A stretch of DNA of 22,119 bases from CAYFNK01 sp964393215 (GCA_964393215.1 CAYMSW010000009.1:1-22119), one strand, 5' to 3'; positions 14,254 through 21,327 are shown, counted from the stretch's first letter. Notes: generated by a model not told the origin, from the sequence alone. Made by a program: numbers and translations.

Positions 14254-14721
14254 ATGGCATTAGAGGATAATATTTGGAAAGGCGAAGTGGAATTTGAGAT
14301 TTTTAGAGAGGGAGATAAAACATTTTATAGAACTTCAGATGGAAAAGTTGGTGAGGTTAGTGATTGGACTCGTGCCGAACAAAAGTATAGAATAACTAGA
14401 AGGGAAAATCATGGTTTTGGCTACCATTTTCATGTGGAAGTTTTGAAAAGAGGAAAATATGTTAGAACTGGTCATATAATTACTTACAAGGACGGCAAGT
14501 TTTACATAAAAAAACATGGAAGGAGTGGGAAAGCTTTGGTTGATTATTTGAAAGTAAGTAGTGCAATCCTTGGAGATATTAAATCTGAGCTGGAAGCAAG
14601 GTATCAGGGAATTTCTAATAGCGATTACCTTTCACCTGGGCGAGATTCTTTAGAGCTTTTTGAACTAGATAAGGATAAAGAAGAAGAGAAAGAGTTGGAG
14701 AAAGAATTAGAGGGACAGTAA
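14254..14721 (+). CDS. Hypothetical protein with acidic C-terminus
   Basis: 155 residues, not recognised. The N-terminal two thirds look like a small beta-rich domain (WKGEVEFEIFREGDKTFYRT, then YRITRRENHGFGYHFHVEVLKRG and TGHIITYKDGKFYIKKHG), soluble and basic. The rest is a helix and an acidic tail made almost wholly of Glu, Lys and Asp. TATA box 14224-14232 is 26 bp ahead of the ATG; leaderless. It sits between the DHH phosphoesterase and the transglutaminase-like gene, each with its own promoter, so a shared role is not implied. Confidence 0.8.
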   Translation: MALEDNIWKGEVEFEIFREGDKTFYRTSDGKVGEVSDWTRAEQKYRITRRENHGFGYHFHVEVLKRGKYVRTGHIITYKDGKFYIKKHGRSGKALVDYLKVSSAILGDIKSELEARYQGISNSDYLSPGRDSLELFELDKDKEEEKELEKELEGQ

Positions 14722-14722
14722 G

Positions 14723-14732
14723 TTATTTATAT
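14723..14732 (+). promoter_or_regulatory. TATA box of the transglutaminase-like gene
   Basis: TTATTTATAT about 25 bp before the ATG at 14753, directly after the previous stop. Confidence 0.62.
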
Positions 14733-14752
14733 TCTTAATTTGAAATCTATTT

Positions 14753-16702
14753 ATGAAAAAGTTGGTGTTATTGTTATTATTTATTCCTTTACTAGTTAGT
14801 GCTCAAGATATGGAAAATTATTATGATTATTCTGAGTTGGAAATAAATTATGATTTTGAAACTACCCTTTCATTAACTGGGACTGGTACTTTGGATTATT
14901 TGATTGCAGATTTGGGAATCTTTCCTAGAGAAAGCGATAGACAAGATATTTTGAGTTTAACTCCAACTTCAAATCCTTCTGCAACAATAAATGAAGGTGA
15001 GTCTATTGCTTATAGGTGGGATGAGTTTAGTTCTTCTTATGAACTTGGTGTTAATTCTAGACTTAAAACTTCAAATATTATTTACAAAATTGAACATATT
15101 CCATTTCCAATATTGGACTTGGATCCTGAATTAGAAATTTATACTTTGCCTGCAGAAAAAATAGATATTAATGATGCTATAATTGATCAGGCTGAGGAGA
15201 TTGTTGCTGGAGAAACTGATTTGTATTCTGCTGTGTTTAAGTTAGCAGATTGGACTAGAGATAATATTAATTATGATTTGAATACAATAACTGCCAAAGC
15301 CGCCTTGCCATCTTCTTGGGTTTTGGAAAGCGAGGAAGGAGTTTGTGATGAAATAACTTCTCTATTCATTTCATTTGCTAGATCCGTTGGAATACCTGCT
15401 AGATTTGTTTCTGGCACTGCATATACAAATGTTGATTATGCTTTTGGAAACCATGGTTGGGCAGAGGTTTACTTTCCTGGATATGGTTGGGTTCCTTATG
15501 ATGTAACTTTTGGTGAGTTTGGTTGGATTAATCCTGCGCATGTTGATCTGGCTAGAACGTTGGATAGTTCAGATGCAGCAATAAAATATAGTTGGGTTGC
15601 AAATGGACTTGATATTAATCTTGGTGAATTGAGTATCGGTGCCAACGTTGTTGATGAAGGTTCTAAGATCGGGCAGAAATTTGATATTAATGTTGATGCT
15701 TTAGTTGATGAAGTTTCTCCTGGAAGTTATGTTCCATTTATGGTAACTGTTGACAATCCTTTTGATGAGTATACTTATGATGGAATTAGGATTACAAAGA
15801 TTCCTTCTGAGGTTGATCCTTTATTTAGACCAGTTTTGTTGAGGCCTGGACAGGAGAGAAATCTATTCTGGATAGTCAAAGTTCCTGATGATAAACCTGG
15901 CGGTTATATTTATACTTCTACTATTGAGGCTAAAGATGTTTTTGGTTCTGTATCTTCTGATACGTTCAAGTTTGCTGGTGATCAAGGATATGACTTTGTT
16001 TCTGAGGAGGAAGCATTGGAAATTATTTCTGAGTTAGAAGAACAGGATGATAAATCTTATTCAGATATTTTATCTTTAGATTGTGATCCTTCAAAGAACT
16101 ATTATTATGATTTTGAGGTTGTAAACGTTACTTGTTATGCAAAGAATATTGGTGATTTTGATTATACTGAGTTAGATGTTTGCTATAAGGAAGACTGTAG
16201 GTCTATTGATCTTGATGTTGGACAGACAAGAGAATTAGATTTTGAGATTGTTCCTGATTCTAGTAATTTGGTTTTTTCGGCAAGAAATGAGTTTGTAGAA
16301 CTTTACTCTTTTGTTAAAATAAGTATGTTGGAAGAACCTGACTTATCTTTGTCTGCCACAGGATATCTCAGGAAAGTTGATTATGATGAAGAATTCTATA
16401 TTAATTTTACTTTGAGTTCTAAGGCTGAGATTGATAATCTTAAGGCTAAGTTGGGAAGCTCTAGCTATTTTGATATTGAGAAAGAGGGTGAAGTTGTTAG
16501 TGTTGAAGCAAAAGTTAGGGGAAGTTATTTCTTAACTAATAAAGTTATTTTCAAGTTCAAGTACGATGATGAATTTGGGAATAGCCATACTTTGGAAGAA
16601 GTTAGACCAATTACTGTAAATAATATTCCCTGGTACGGAAAAATAATTAGGGGATTTAAAATATTAATAGAAAAAGGAAAGGAAGTTTATTATTCCTTGT
16701 AA
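14753..16702 (+). CDS. Secreted transglutaminase-like protein
   Basis: 649 residues with signal peptide MKKLVLLLLFIPLLVSAQ. The transglutaminase-like (papain-fold) core has an intact triad: C198 in GVCDEITSLFISFARSVGIPAR, H234 in GNHGWAEVYFPGYGWVPYD, D250 in PYDVT. Such domains act as cysteine proteases, amidases or protein crosslinkers outside the cell. The N-terminal 130 residues and the long region after 270 are beta-rich, resembling Ig-like or NEW3-type surface modules (SPGSYVPFMVTVDNPF; LRPGQERNLFWIVKVPDD). There is no transmembrane anchor; the C-terminal WYGKIIRGFKILIEKGKEVYY could be an amphipathic membrane-binding helix. TATA box about 24 bp ahead of the ATG (14723-14732). The 3' end overlaps the convergent EF-Tu-like gene by 13 bp. 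Likely acts on cell-surface proteins of self or host; that is inference. Confidence 0.9.
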   Translation: MKKLVLLLLFIPLLVSAQDMENYYDYSELEINYDFETTLSLTGTGTLDYLIADLGIFPRESDRQDILSLTPTSNPSATINEGESIAYRWDEFSSSYELGVNSRLKTSNIIYKIEHIPFPILDLDPELEIYTLPAEKIDINDAIIDQAEEIVAGETDLYSAVFKLADWTRDNINYDLNTITAKAALPSSWVLESEEGVCDEITSLFISFARSVGIPARFVSGTAYTNVDYAFGNHGWAEVYFPGYGWVPYDVTFGEFGWINPAHVDLARTLDSSDAAIKYSWVANGLDINLGELSIGANVVDEGSKIGQKFDINVDALVDEVSPGSYVPFMVTVDNPFDEYTYDGIRITKIPSEVDPLFRPVLLRPGQERNLFWIVKVPDDKPGGYIYTSTIEAKDVFGSVSSDTFKFAGDQGYDFVSEEEALEIISELEEQDDKSYSDILSLDCDPSKNYYYDFEVVNVTCYAKNIGDFDYTELDVCYKEDCRSIDLDVGQTRELDFEIVPDSSNLVFSARNEFVELYSFVKISMLEEPDLSLSATGYLRKVDYDEEFYINFTLSSKAEIDNLKAKLGSSSYFDIEKEGEVVSVEAKVRGSYFLTNKVIFKFKYDDEFGNSHTLEEVRPITVNNIPWYGKIIRGFKILIEKGKEVYYSL

Positions 16703-16938
16703 ACTTTCCAGCCTTTCTTGACTTCTCGATCAACTTTCATACCGATTGATTGGCCTTTTTTAGCCGCTTCAACGTTCTCGTGCTCTATTTGCATAGAACT
16801 TACTGTCTGTGTGAATGAACCTTCTCCCTCACCAATTGTTATTTGGTCTCCAGCTTTTAAGGTTCCATCTAAGTCAATTACTGCAACTCCTATTTTATTA
16901 AAGTAATTTGATATCCTTCCAACTGGTTTCTTTTTCAT
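16690..16938 (-). CDS. Stand-alone EF-Tu domain-2-like protein
   Basis: 82 residues forming a single beta-barrel like domain II of translational GTPases: VGRISNYFNKIGVAVIDLDGTLKAGDQITI (about 5-34), a variable loop GEGEGSFTQTV, then SMQIEHENVEAAKKGQSIGMKVD, as in the 'tell me the size of the barrel' pattern of EF-Tu/IF2 D2 domains. No GTPase domain is attached. Start at 16938 is set by a full GGAGGT site (16946-16951) seven nt upstream; the frame continues to 16989 but across the predicted promoter (ATTTAAAT, 16974-16981). One of the few genes here with a strong Shine-Dalgarno. The same fold occurs at the end of U32 peptidase/tRNA hydroxylation proteins, so a role with RNA or ribosomes is plausible but unproven. 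Confidence 0.88.
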   Translation of the reverse strand: MKKKPVGRISNYFNKIGVAVIDLDGTLKAGDQITIGEGEGSFTQTVSSMQIEHENVEAAKKGQSIGMKVDREVKKGWKVYKE

Positions 16939-16945
16939 AGAGATT

Positions 16946-16951
16946 ACCTCC
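16946..16951 (-). promoter_or_regulatory. Shine-Dalgarno site of the EF-Tu-like gene
   Basis: GGAGGT on the minus strand seven nt before the ATG at 16938; it fixes the start. Confidence 0.8.
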
Positions 16952-16973
16952 GATATTGATATGTTTGTAATAT

Positions 16974-16981
16974 ATTTAAAT
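16974..16981 (-). promoter_or_regulatory. TATA box of the EF-Tu-like gene
   Basis: ATTTAAAT about 39 bp before the ATG, giving a leader of about 14 nt that carries the GGAGGT. Confidence 0.6.
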
Positions 16982-16993
16982 GTTGTCAAAAAG

Positions 16994-17003
16994 CTTTTAT
17001 ATT
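16994..17003 (+). promoter_or_regulatory. TATA box of the Trp-rich membrane protein gene
   Basis: CTTTTATATT preceded by AAAAAG (BRE-like), 25 bp before the ATG at 17023; the box is 12 bp from the minus-strand TATA but points away from it. Confidence 0.65.
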
Positions 17004-17022
17004 CTTATTTTTAGATTTTATT

Positions 17023-17346
17023 ATGAAAAAAGTTCATGATAAACCTTTCAGATGGTGGTGGATTTGGTACTGGATTATTTTTCTGATTTTAGGAGCATTT
17101 GTTTTGTATAAAATTAGTTTAGGGTTGGTTTATTCTTACTTTGTGATTTATGTGGTTATTTTGGCTATTGGTGTTCCTTTGTTCTTGTTGTTGAACTTGT
17201 TAACTAATATTAAGCACCATATTGGAAGTAAAACTAAAGTTATTGATGATTGGAAGTTTTGGGTTTGGTTGTTTTTGACTGCTGTTTATACTTTACTAAT
17301 GTTTTATGTAATTTCTTCATTAGTTTATGTACAGTTTAGTGTGTGA
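17023..17346 (+). CDS. Small Trp-rich membrane protein, function unknown
   Basis: 107 residues with three predicted membrane helices (about 11-29, 38-60, 78-102). The N-terminus is cytoplasmic-type basic (MKKVHDKPFR) followed directly by the Trp cluster WWWIWYW, and a His/Lys loop (NIKHHIGSKTK) separates helices 2 and 3. Not recognised. TATA box CTTTTATATT (16994-17003) lies 25 bp ahead of the ATG; leaderless. Its stop codon directly abuts the stop of the convergent lipoprotein/HTH gene. Confidence 0.78.
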   Translation: MKKVHDKPFRWWWIWYWIIFLILGAFVLYKISLGLVYSYFVIYVVILAIGVPLFLLLNLLTNIKHHIGSKTKVIDDWKFWVWLFLTAVYTLLMFYVISSLVYVQFSV

Positions 17347-19386
17347 TTACTTATTTAGAATTATTACGTTTGCTCTTCCTTTCTTTATTCTTGTTACGAT
17401 TCCTTTGTGTTCCAATTCTGTAACTATCAGACTTGCTTTTGCTTCTGACATTGCTAGGTTTTTTCTTATTTCTTTTTGTGTTGTTCTTCCTTTGCTCTTT
17501 TTTATGAATTCTTTTACTTTTTCTGCATCATCTTCATCTAATTCTGTTTTTGTTTCTTTTTTTCTGAAGTATTTTAGATAGATGTAGATTAGTGCTATGG
17601 CAATCATTACTATGCCTAGAATCCACCAGGCTCTTTCATTTTCTCCGTAGATTTCTTCAATGTTGATTATTTCTCCGTTTTCAAGTGCGGGTAGTAGAAT
17701 TACATCTCTTAGGTACTCTCCGTTATCTATTATAGATATGTTTTCNNNNNNNNNNNNNNNNNNNNNNNNNNNNNNNNNNNNNNNNNNNNNNNNNNNNNNN
17801 NNNNNNNNNNNNNNNNNNNNNNNNNNNNNNNNNNNNNNNNNNNNNAAGTTGCAGTTATTTGCTCTAAAGGTTCCTTCTAATAAAAGATCTACCCCTCTTG
17901 TAATACCATAATACTCCCACTCTACTTCGTATTCTCCTTCTTGACAGTATCCAAATTCTGGGAAGGTGGGGTTCGATGCATCGCAATCTTCACCACAGTA
18001 TAATCCCCATGTCCCTGCACCTTCTTTTTCAGAGTAATGTACAGAACCATCTGGTTTTGTGATTTTAACTTGTCCCGGATATACAATGCTCCTATGTCCT
18101 GGAAAATTAATTACTCCGGGCGGACTCAAGGGATAATCATACCTTCCTTCCCCCAAATAAACACATTTTTCATCATTATGGACTAATCCAATTATGTCTC
18201 CTTCAACTTCTTGTTTTGAATTTAGTGATAAGTAGTTTGCCCTTTTTATTACTTCTATTGGATTTTCGGTTGAATTACAGTATGAATTGTTGTAGAGAGG
18301 TATACTGTATAATGGTATATGTTGTATTGCTGGAAGCATGCCATATGGTGGGTCCCAATCAATGCCTGAATAATAATAAATCATTAGCGTATCACTCTGG
18401 CTTTGTATCTCGCTAATTTCAACATTGTGTAATACATTATAATCTATTGGAAGTTCAATTGTATCATAATTTTCTCCATCTAAGTAAACTTTATTTAGAA
18501 ATGAATTAAATGGCTTGGATATTGTTAGATTTGCTTGTGTTAAATTTTCTATGCTGAATATTTGTTGCTGGTTTTCCCATGGGCATTTAAATTCATCACT
18601 GATTATTCTTAGCTTGGTTCTGGCATTGTTGTAATCCCCCATATACTGGTATTCGTTTTTTATTGTATACCTATCGCAGAAGAAAGTATCATTTTCTGCT
18701 CCTCCATAAACAGTAGTGTTTATTGTTGGGTAGGGTTCTGATATGTATAGTATTGAAGCTATAAACCCTCCAATGTTTTCCATGCCAAGAGTGTATTTTA
18801 CATATTTGGCTCCAAAGTTTAGTTGTTCTGTGATATCTTGAATATTTGTGTCAATTGGTTCTAAATCAGATCCATCAATATCTACATTTTGGGTATCAAG
18901 TCTTGCCAAGTAAAATGCTACTTCTGTTTCATAATAGTCTGAATAAATTGGTATTACTGCTATGTCTGTCTCATTCTCAAAAAAGAACGAATCTATTTCA
19001 AGTTCTAAGTGTGGTTGATATTCATAGCAATTAAAGTAGTATGATGAATTTTCTTGAAATAACATAAAACATACGTCTGTTGGTAAGAAGGGAAGATTTT
19101 GTGTGTTTATATTCACTAATTCCCTGTTTTGTGTTGTTTTTTCATTGATTTTACTTTTTCCTTCTGTTTCGCTTGCTATTATGATTTTTTCGTGGCCATT
19201 TCCTTGTCTGTTTTCACCTATTATAGTATATTCTTTGTCTCCTATAAAATTAGATATCATTTTATTAGTTAGGTATTCTAATTCATCTACATTCTTGTTT
19301 TTTGGGCTTTCTTGTACCACACATCCAGAAGTAATGAATATTAGAATTGTCAAACATGCAACTAAAATCAGGGCCCTCTTTTCCAT
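17347..19386 (-). CDS. Lipoprotein-type surface protein with C-terminal membrane helix and winged helix, broken by a gap
   Basis: N-terminal part: signal peptide MEKRALILVACLTILIFITSGC with lipobox-like cysteine C22, then about 490 residues of beta-rich exterior domain containing several Cys and Asn-X-Ser/Thr sites, ending in an Ig-like stretch (VKITKPDGSVHYSEKEG, EYEVEWEYYG). A 100-N gap follows. The C-terminal 132 residues hold a membrane helix WWILGIVMIAIALIYIYL, a charged linker KKETKTELDEDDAEK and a winged helix (TTQKEIRKNLAMSEAKASLIVTELEHKGIVTRIKKGRANVIIL) like the membrane-anchored archaeal HTH family. If one gene, it is a one-component transmembrane sensor: exterior sensing, cytoplasmic DNA binding. 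The gap leaves open that two genes were joined. Start at 19386 rather than 19425, because the TATA box (19409-19418) is 27 bp before it and a signal peptide follows at once. Confidence 0.8.
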   Translation of the reverse strand: MEKRALILVACLTILIFITSGCVVQESPKNKNVDELEYLTNKMISNFIGDKEYTIIGENRQGNGHEKIIIASETEGKSKINEKTTQNRELVNINTQNLPFLPTDVCFMLFQENSSYYFNCYEYQPHLELEIDSFFFENETDIAVIPIYSDYYETEVAFYLARLDTQNVDIDGSDLEPIDTNIQDITEQLNFGAKYVKYTLGMENIGGFIASILYISEPYPTINTTVYGGAENDTFFCDRYTIKNEYQYMGDYNNARTKLRIISDEFKCPWENQQQIFSIENLTQANLTISKPFNSFLNKVYLDGENYDTIELPIDYNVLHNVEISEIQSQSDTLMIYYYSGIDWDPPYGMLPAIQHIPLYSIPLYNNSYCNSTENPIEVIKRANYLSLNSKQEVEGDIIGLVHNDEKCVYLGEGRYDYPLSPPGVINFPGHRSIVYPGQVKITKPDGSVHYSEKEGAGTWGLYCGEDCDASNPTFPEFGYCQEGEYEVEWEYYGITRGVDLLLEGTFRANNCNXXXXXXXXXXXXXXXXXXXXXXXXXXXXXXXXXXENISIIDNGEYLRDVILLPALENGEIINIEEIYGENERAWWILGIVMIAIALIYIYLKYFRKKETKTELDEDDAEKVKEFIKKSKGRTTQKEIRKNLAMSEAKASLIVTELEHKGIVTRIKKGRANVIILNK
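17746..17845. other. 100-N assembly gap
   Basis: Exactly 100 N, a placeholder of unknown true length, inside the lipoprotein/HTH coding region. The frames on the two sides agree if the gap is taken as 100 bases, but that happens by chance one time in three and is no proof of one continuous gene. Confidence 0.98.
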
Positions 19387-19408
19387 ATTGGTTGTTTTGA
19401 TTTTTTTA

Positions 19409-19418
19409 CTTAAATATT
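19409..19418 (-). promoter_or_regulatory. TATA box of the lipoprotein/HTH gene
   Basis: AATATTTAAG on the minus strand about 27 bp before the ATG at 19386; supports this start over 19425. Confidence 0.58.
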
Positions 19419-19434
19419 TATCCATTATTCGATT

Positions 19435-19452
19435 AAAGCTTTCTAAAGCTTT
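19435..19452. repeat. Twin AAAGCTTT palindromes, 10 bp apart
   Basis: AAAGCTTT at 19435-19442 and again at 19445-19452, exactly one helical turn centre to centre, lying between the two divergent TATA boxes. A possible operator. Single copies of AAAGCTTT elsewhere (5375-5382, 16990-16997) overlap BRE-TATA elements, so it may partly reflect promoter base composition. Confidence 0.5.
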
Positions 19453-19471
19453 GTGAAGAGTAAGAAAAAAG

Positions 19472-19487
19472 TTTCTTTAAAAAGAAA
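19472..19487. promoter_or_regulatory. Palindromic TATA region of the secreted helical protein gene
   Basis: Perfect 7-bp inverted repeat TTTCTTT-AA-AAAGAAA whose centre is the likely TATA box (CTTTAAAAAG, 19475-19484). The start codon is about 55 bp downstream. Confidence 0.5.
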
Positions 19488-19519
19488 GATAGCGTATTAG
19501 TTACGTGGTGGTTATATAC

Positions 19520-19525
19520 GGAGGT
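19520..19525 (+). promoter_or_regulatory. Shine-Dalgarno site of the secreted helical protein gene
   Basis: GGAGGT nine nt before the ATG at 19535; decides between three in-frame starts. Confidence 0.75.
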
Positions 19526-19534
19526 ATGATAAAT

Positions 19535-20602
19535 ATGAATAAATTTTTTGCTTTAATGATACTTTCACTTTTCGTAGTTGGAAGTTTCGGTGGCATTGTT
19601 AGTGCCGATAAAGGAGTTGTAAGGGGGGATTCTAATTATATTGGAAATTCTGAAAGGGAAGATATAGTTGAACATGGTTTGGAAGAAAAGCCTGAAGATC
19701 CAAATACTCTTTCAAATGAGAAACCTCTTCCATTGCCTGAAACTAAACAGGAAACTGTTTGGAGTAAATTAAGGAAAGGTTGGAGATATTTTACTGGTAA
19801 ATTTACTGGTGCTGCTGTTACTGGAAATGCTGTAATAAGCCAAAAAGAATATTTTGAGCAGATGGGTGAAGAAGAAAAGTTACAGCTTAGAAAAAAGTAT
19901 GAAGAATCTAAAGAAAGAATACAAGCTTACAAGCAACAATATAATGGATGTCTTTCAAATGATGAGGCTGACTGTCCTTTAAATGCAGGGGAAGCTGATG
20001 TTGTTGTTGAGGAACTAACTCCTACTTCGGTTGGTCGCCCAATAGATATTACAACTGATGATGTTAAGGATCATGTTTTGAGTCATATTTCATTAGTTAT
20101 AGATAATTTATACAGAACATTGGAAAGGCTTGAGCAAACACCTGCAAACGATAGAGCAATTGAAAATATAAAATTGCATATTGAAAAGCTTGAAACTTTT
20201 GCAGTAATGGTCAAAGAAGCTACAACTGAAGAAGAGTTGAAGAGAGTTGTTTCAGAGTATCAGAACTGGATTAAAGAAAGAAAGCAGAACCTTGTTGAAT
20301 ATCAGAAAGAACTTAGAACAGATAGATATTCTAACCACATAGAAAATGCAAGGATAATCCAGGAAAAAACTCTGAAGGTTATAAACAATTTGAACAGCAT
20401 GCCTGTTGTTGGTGTAACTGATGAGCTTTTTGATCTTCACAATAAGTTTAGTGAATTGATTGATAAGGCTGAAGAAAGCTATGCTGCAGATAACATAGAT
20501 GAAGTTAGGGAATATTTGAGGCAATCTAAGGAAGTTCTCAGAAATTTGTTGACAGAACTTAATGAAAGAGGCATATCTGTTGGAGAAATTAAGAACGCTT
20601 AA
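19535..20602 (+). CDS. Secreted helical coiled-coil protein with TG-repeat segment
   Basis: 355 residues. Signal peptide or anchor MNKFFALMILSLFVVGSFGGIVSA, then a flexible acidic/Pro-rich region, a basic WSKLRKGWRYF patch, a short TG-repeat (FTGKFTGAAVTGNAV, about 86-100), and from about 105 to the end almost continuous charged alpha-helix, with two Cys (139, 147) in one loop. The helices resemble extracytoplasmic coiled-coil surface proteins; no enzyme motif is seen. Start at 19535 is chosen because GGAGGT (19520-19525) lies 9 nt ahead; the ATG at 19526 touches the site and the GTG at 19505 precedes it. TATA box 19475-19484, leader about 30 nt. Divergent from the membrane HTH lipoprotein gene, so it may be its target. 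Confidence 0.87.
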   Translation: MNKFFALMILSLFVVGSFGGIVSADKGVVRGDSNYIGNSEREDIVEHGLEEKPEDPNTLSNEKPLPLPETKQETVWSKLRKGWRYFTGKFTGAAVTGNAVISQKEYFEQMGEEEKLQLRKKYEESKERIQAYKQQYNGCLSNDEADCPLNAGEADVVVEELTPTSVGRPIDITTDDVKDHVLSHISLVIDNLYRTLERLEQTPANDRAIENIKLHIEKLETFAVMVKEATTEEELKRVVSEYQNWIKERKQNLVEYQKELRTDRYSNHIENARIIQEKTLKVINNLNSMPVVGVTDELFDLHNKFSELIDKAEESYAADNIDEVREYLRQSKEVLRNLLTELNERGISVGEIKNA

Positions 20603-20613
20603 CTATCACTCTT

Positions 20614-20643
20614 GGTTGGCCCGCTTTATTTTTTGGGCCAGCC
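20614..20643. repeat. 9-bp inverted repeat with TATA-like loop
   Basis: GGTTGGCCC (20614-20622) pairs with GGGCCAGCC (20635-20643) with one G-U; the 12-nt loop contains CTTTATTTT, about 28 bp before the next ATG. It could be a hairpin ending the upstream transcript or an operator around the promoter. It is the most GC-rich spot in the surrounding DNA. Confidence 0.7.
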
Positions 20644-20655
20644 TCCCTATTTAAA

Positions 20656-20853
20656 ATGAAAACTTCAACTGTGATAGTCTTGGTTATGGTGCTCTTTGCT
20701 CTGGCTTTAGTTATTAGTTATGATAAGTATATTGATCTCCAGAGGGAAAGCATTGAAAATAATTGGTTTGAAGAGTTTTTGATCGATGATGATGAAGAGT
20801 TGGGAGAATTACTTGATGAAACTCAGTGGGACTTTTATTTGAGTCCTACTTAA
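20656..20853 (+). CDS. Small single-pass membrane protein with acidic tail
   Basis: 65 residues: a membrane helix at once after MKTSTV (about 5-22), then YDKYIDLQRESIENNWF and a strongly acidic segment (LIDDDEELGELLDETQWD). Not recognised. A TATA-like CTTTATTTT (20624-20632) lies 28 bp ahead of the ATG, inside the loop of a 9-bp inverted repeat. The stop overlaps that of the convergent winged-helix gene by 4 bp (TTAA shared, as at tfe). Probably real, since signal, promoter spacing and end fit, but short. Confidence 0.68.
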   Translation: MKTSTVIVLVMVLFALALVISYDKYIDLQRESIENNWFEEFLIDDDEELGELLDETQWDFYLSPT

Positions 20854-21305
20854 TTTATTTCTTTAAAATAATCGTTTACTCTTTCTAGAATATTTTTTAG
20901 GTAGAATTCTCTTATTTGTTTGTCAAAGATAACTGCCATGTTTTCAAACTCTGTTATTCTATATTGATTTTTTATGTTCTCTACTAAGTACATGTCTTTT
21001 AGTCTCTTTAATTGTCTTCTAATATTTGAAGATGCGATTCCGTTTAGTTGAAGTTTCTGTTTTTTTCTTTGAGATATTACTTTTTCTCTGATTTCTTCTG
21101 ATGTTAGAAGTTGTTTTCTTTTTCTTGATGAAAGTAGAACTTGAAGTACGTCAACTACTACGTCTCTTGAGTCTCCTGGTTGCAAAAGTCCGACTGAAAG
21201 GCAGAGTTTTCTTGTTAAATCTCTTTTAGTTGTAGAATAAGGTTTCTCATATTTCCTTAATGTAATTTCTGAGAGTGGAGAGTCTTTTGATATCGTTTTA
21301 GGCAT
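20850..21305 (-). CDS. Winged-helix DNA-binding protein (DPANN orphan family)
   Basis: 151 residues, no membrane segment. A first region (SPLSEITLRKYEKPYSTTKRDLTRKLCLSVGLLQPGDSRD, about 9-48) contains the LSVGLLQPGDSRD block that I recall from similar proteins in Pacearchaeota/Woesearchaeota. A winged-helix follows: helix LTSEEIREKVISQR, recognition helix IASSNIRRQLKRLKDMYLV (about 90-108), wing KNQYRITE. A final helix FYLKNILERVNDYFKEI may dimerise. Likely a transcriptional regulator; targets unknown. TATA box CTATATAAAC (21328-21337, minus) is 27 bp ahead of the ATG; leaderless. Divergent from the Cys-rich orphan. Confidence 0.88.
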   Translation of the reverse strand: MPKTISKDSPLSEITLRKYEKPYSTTKRDLTRKLCLSVGLLQPGDSRDVVVDVLQVLLSSRKRKQLLTSEEIREKVISQRKKQKLQLNGIASSNIRRQLKRLKDMYLVENIKNQYRITEFENMAVIFDKQIREFYLKNILERVNDYFKEIN

Positions 21306-21327
21306 ACTTAAAACTTTTAATCAGGAA

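Noticed and set aside
19387..19425. Longer lipoprotein start at 19425
   Set aside because: It would place 13 charged residues before the signal peptide and overlaps the TATA box that is spaced for 19386.
19472..19487. Reading the palindromic TATA region as a bidirectional promoter
   Set aside because: The minus direction has no start codon about 27 bp away (about 19452), and the lipoprotein gene has its own TATA.
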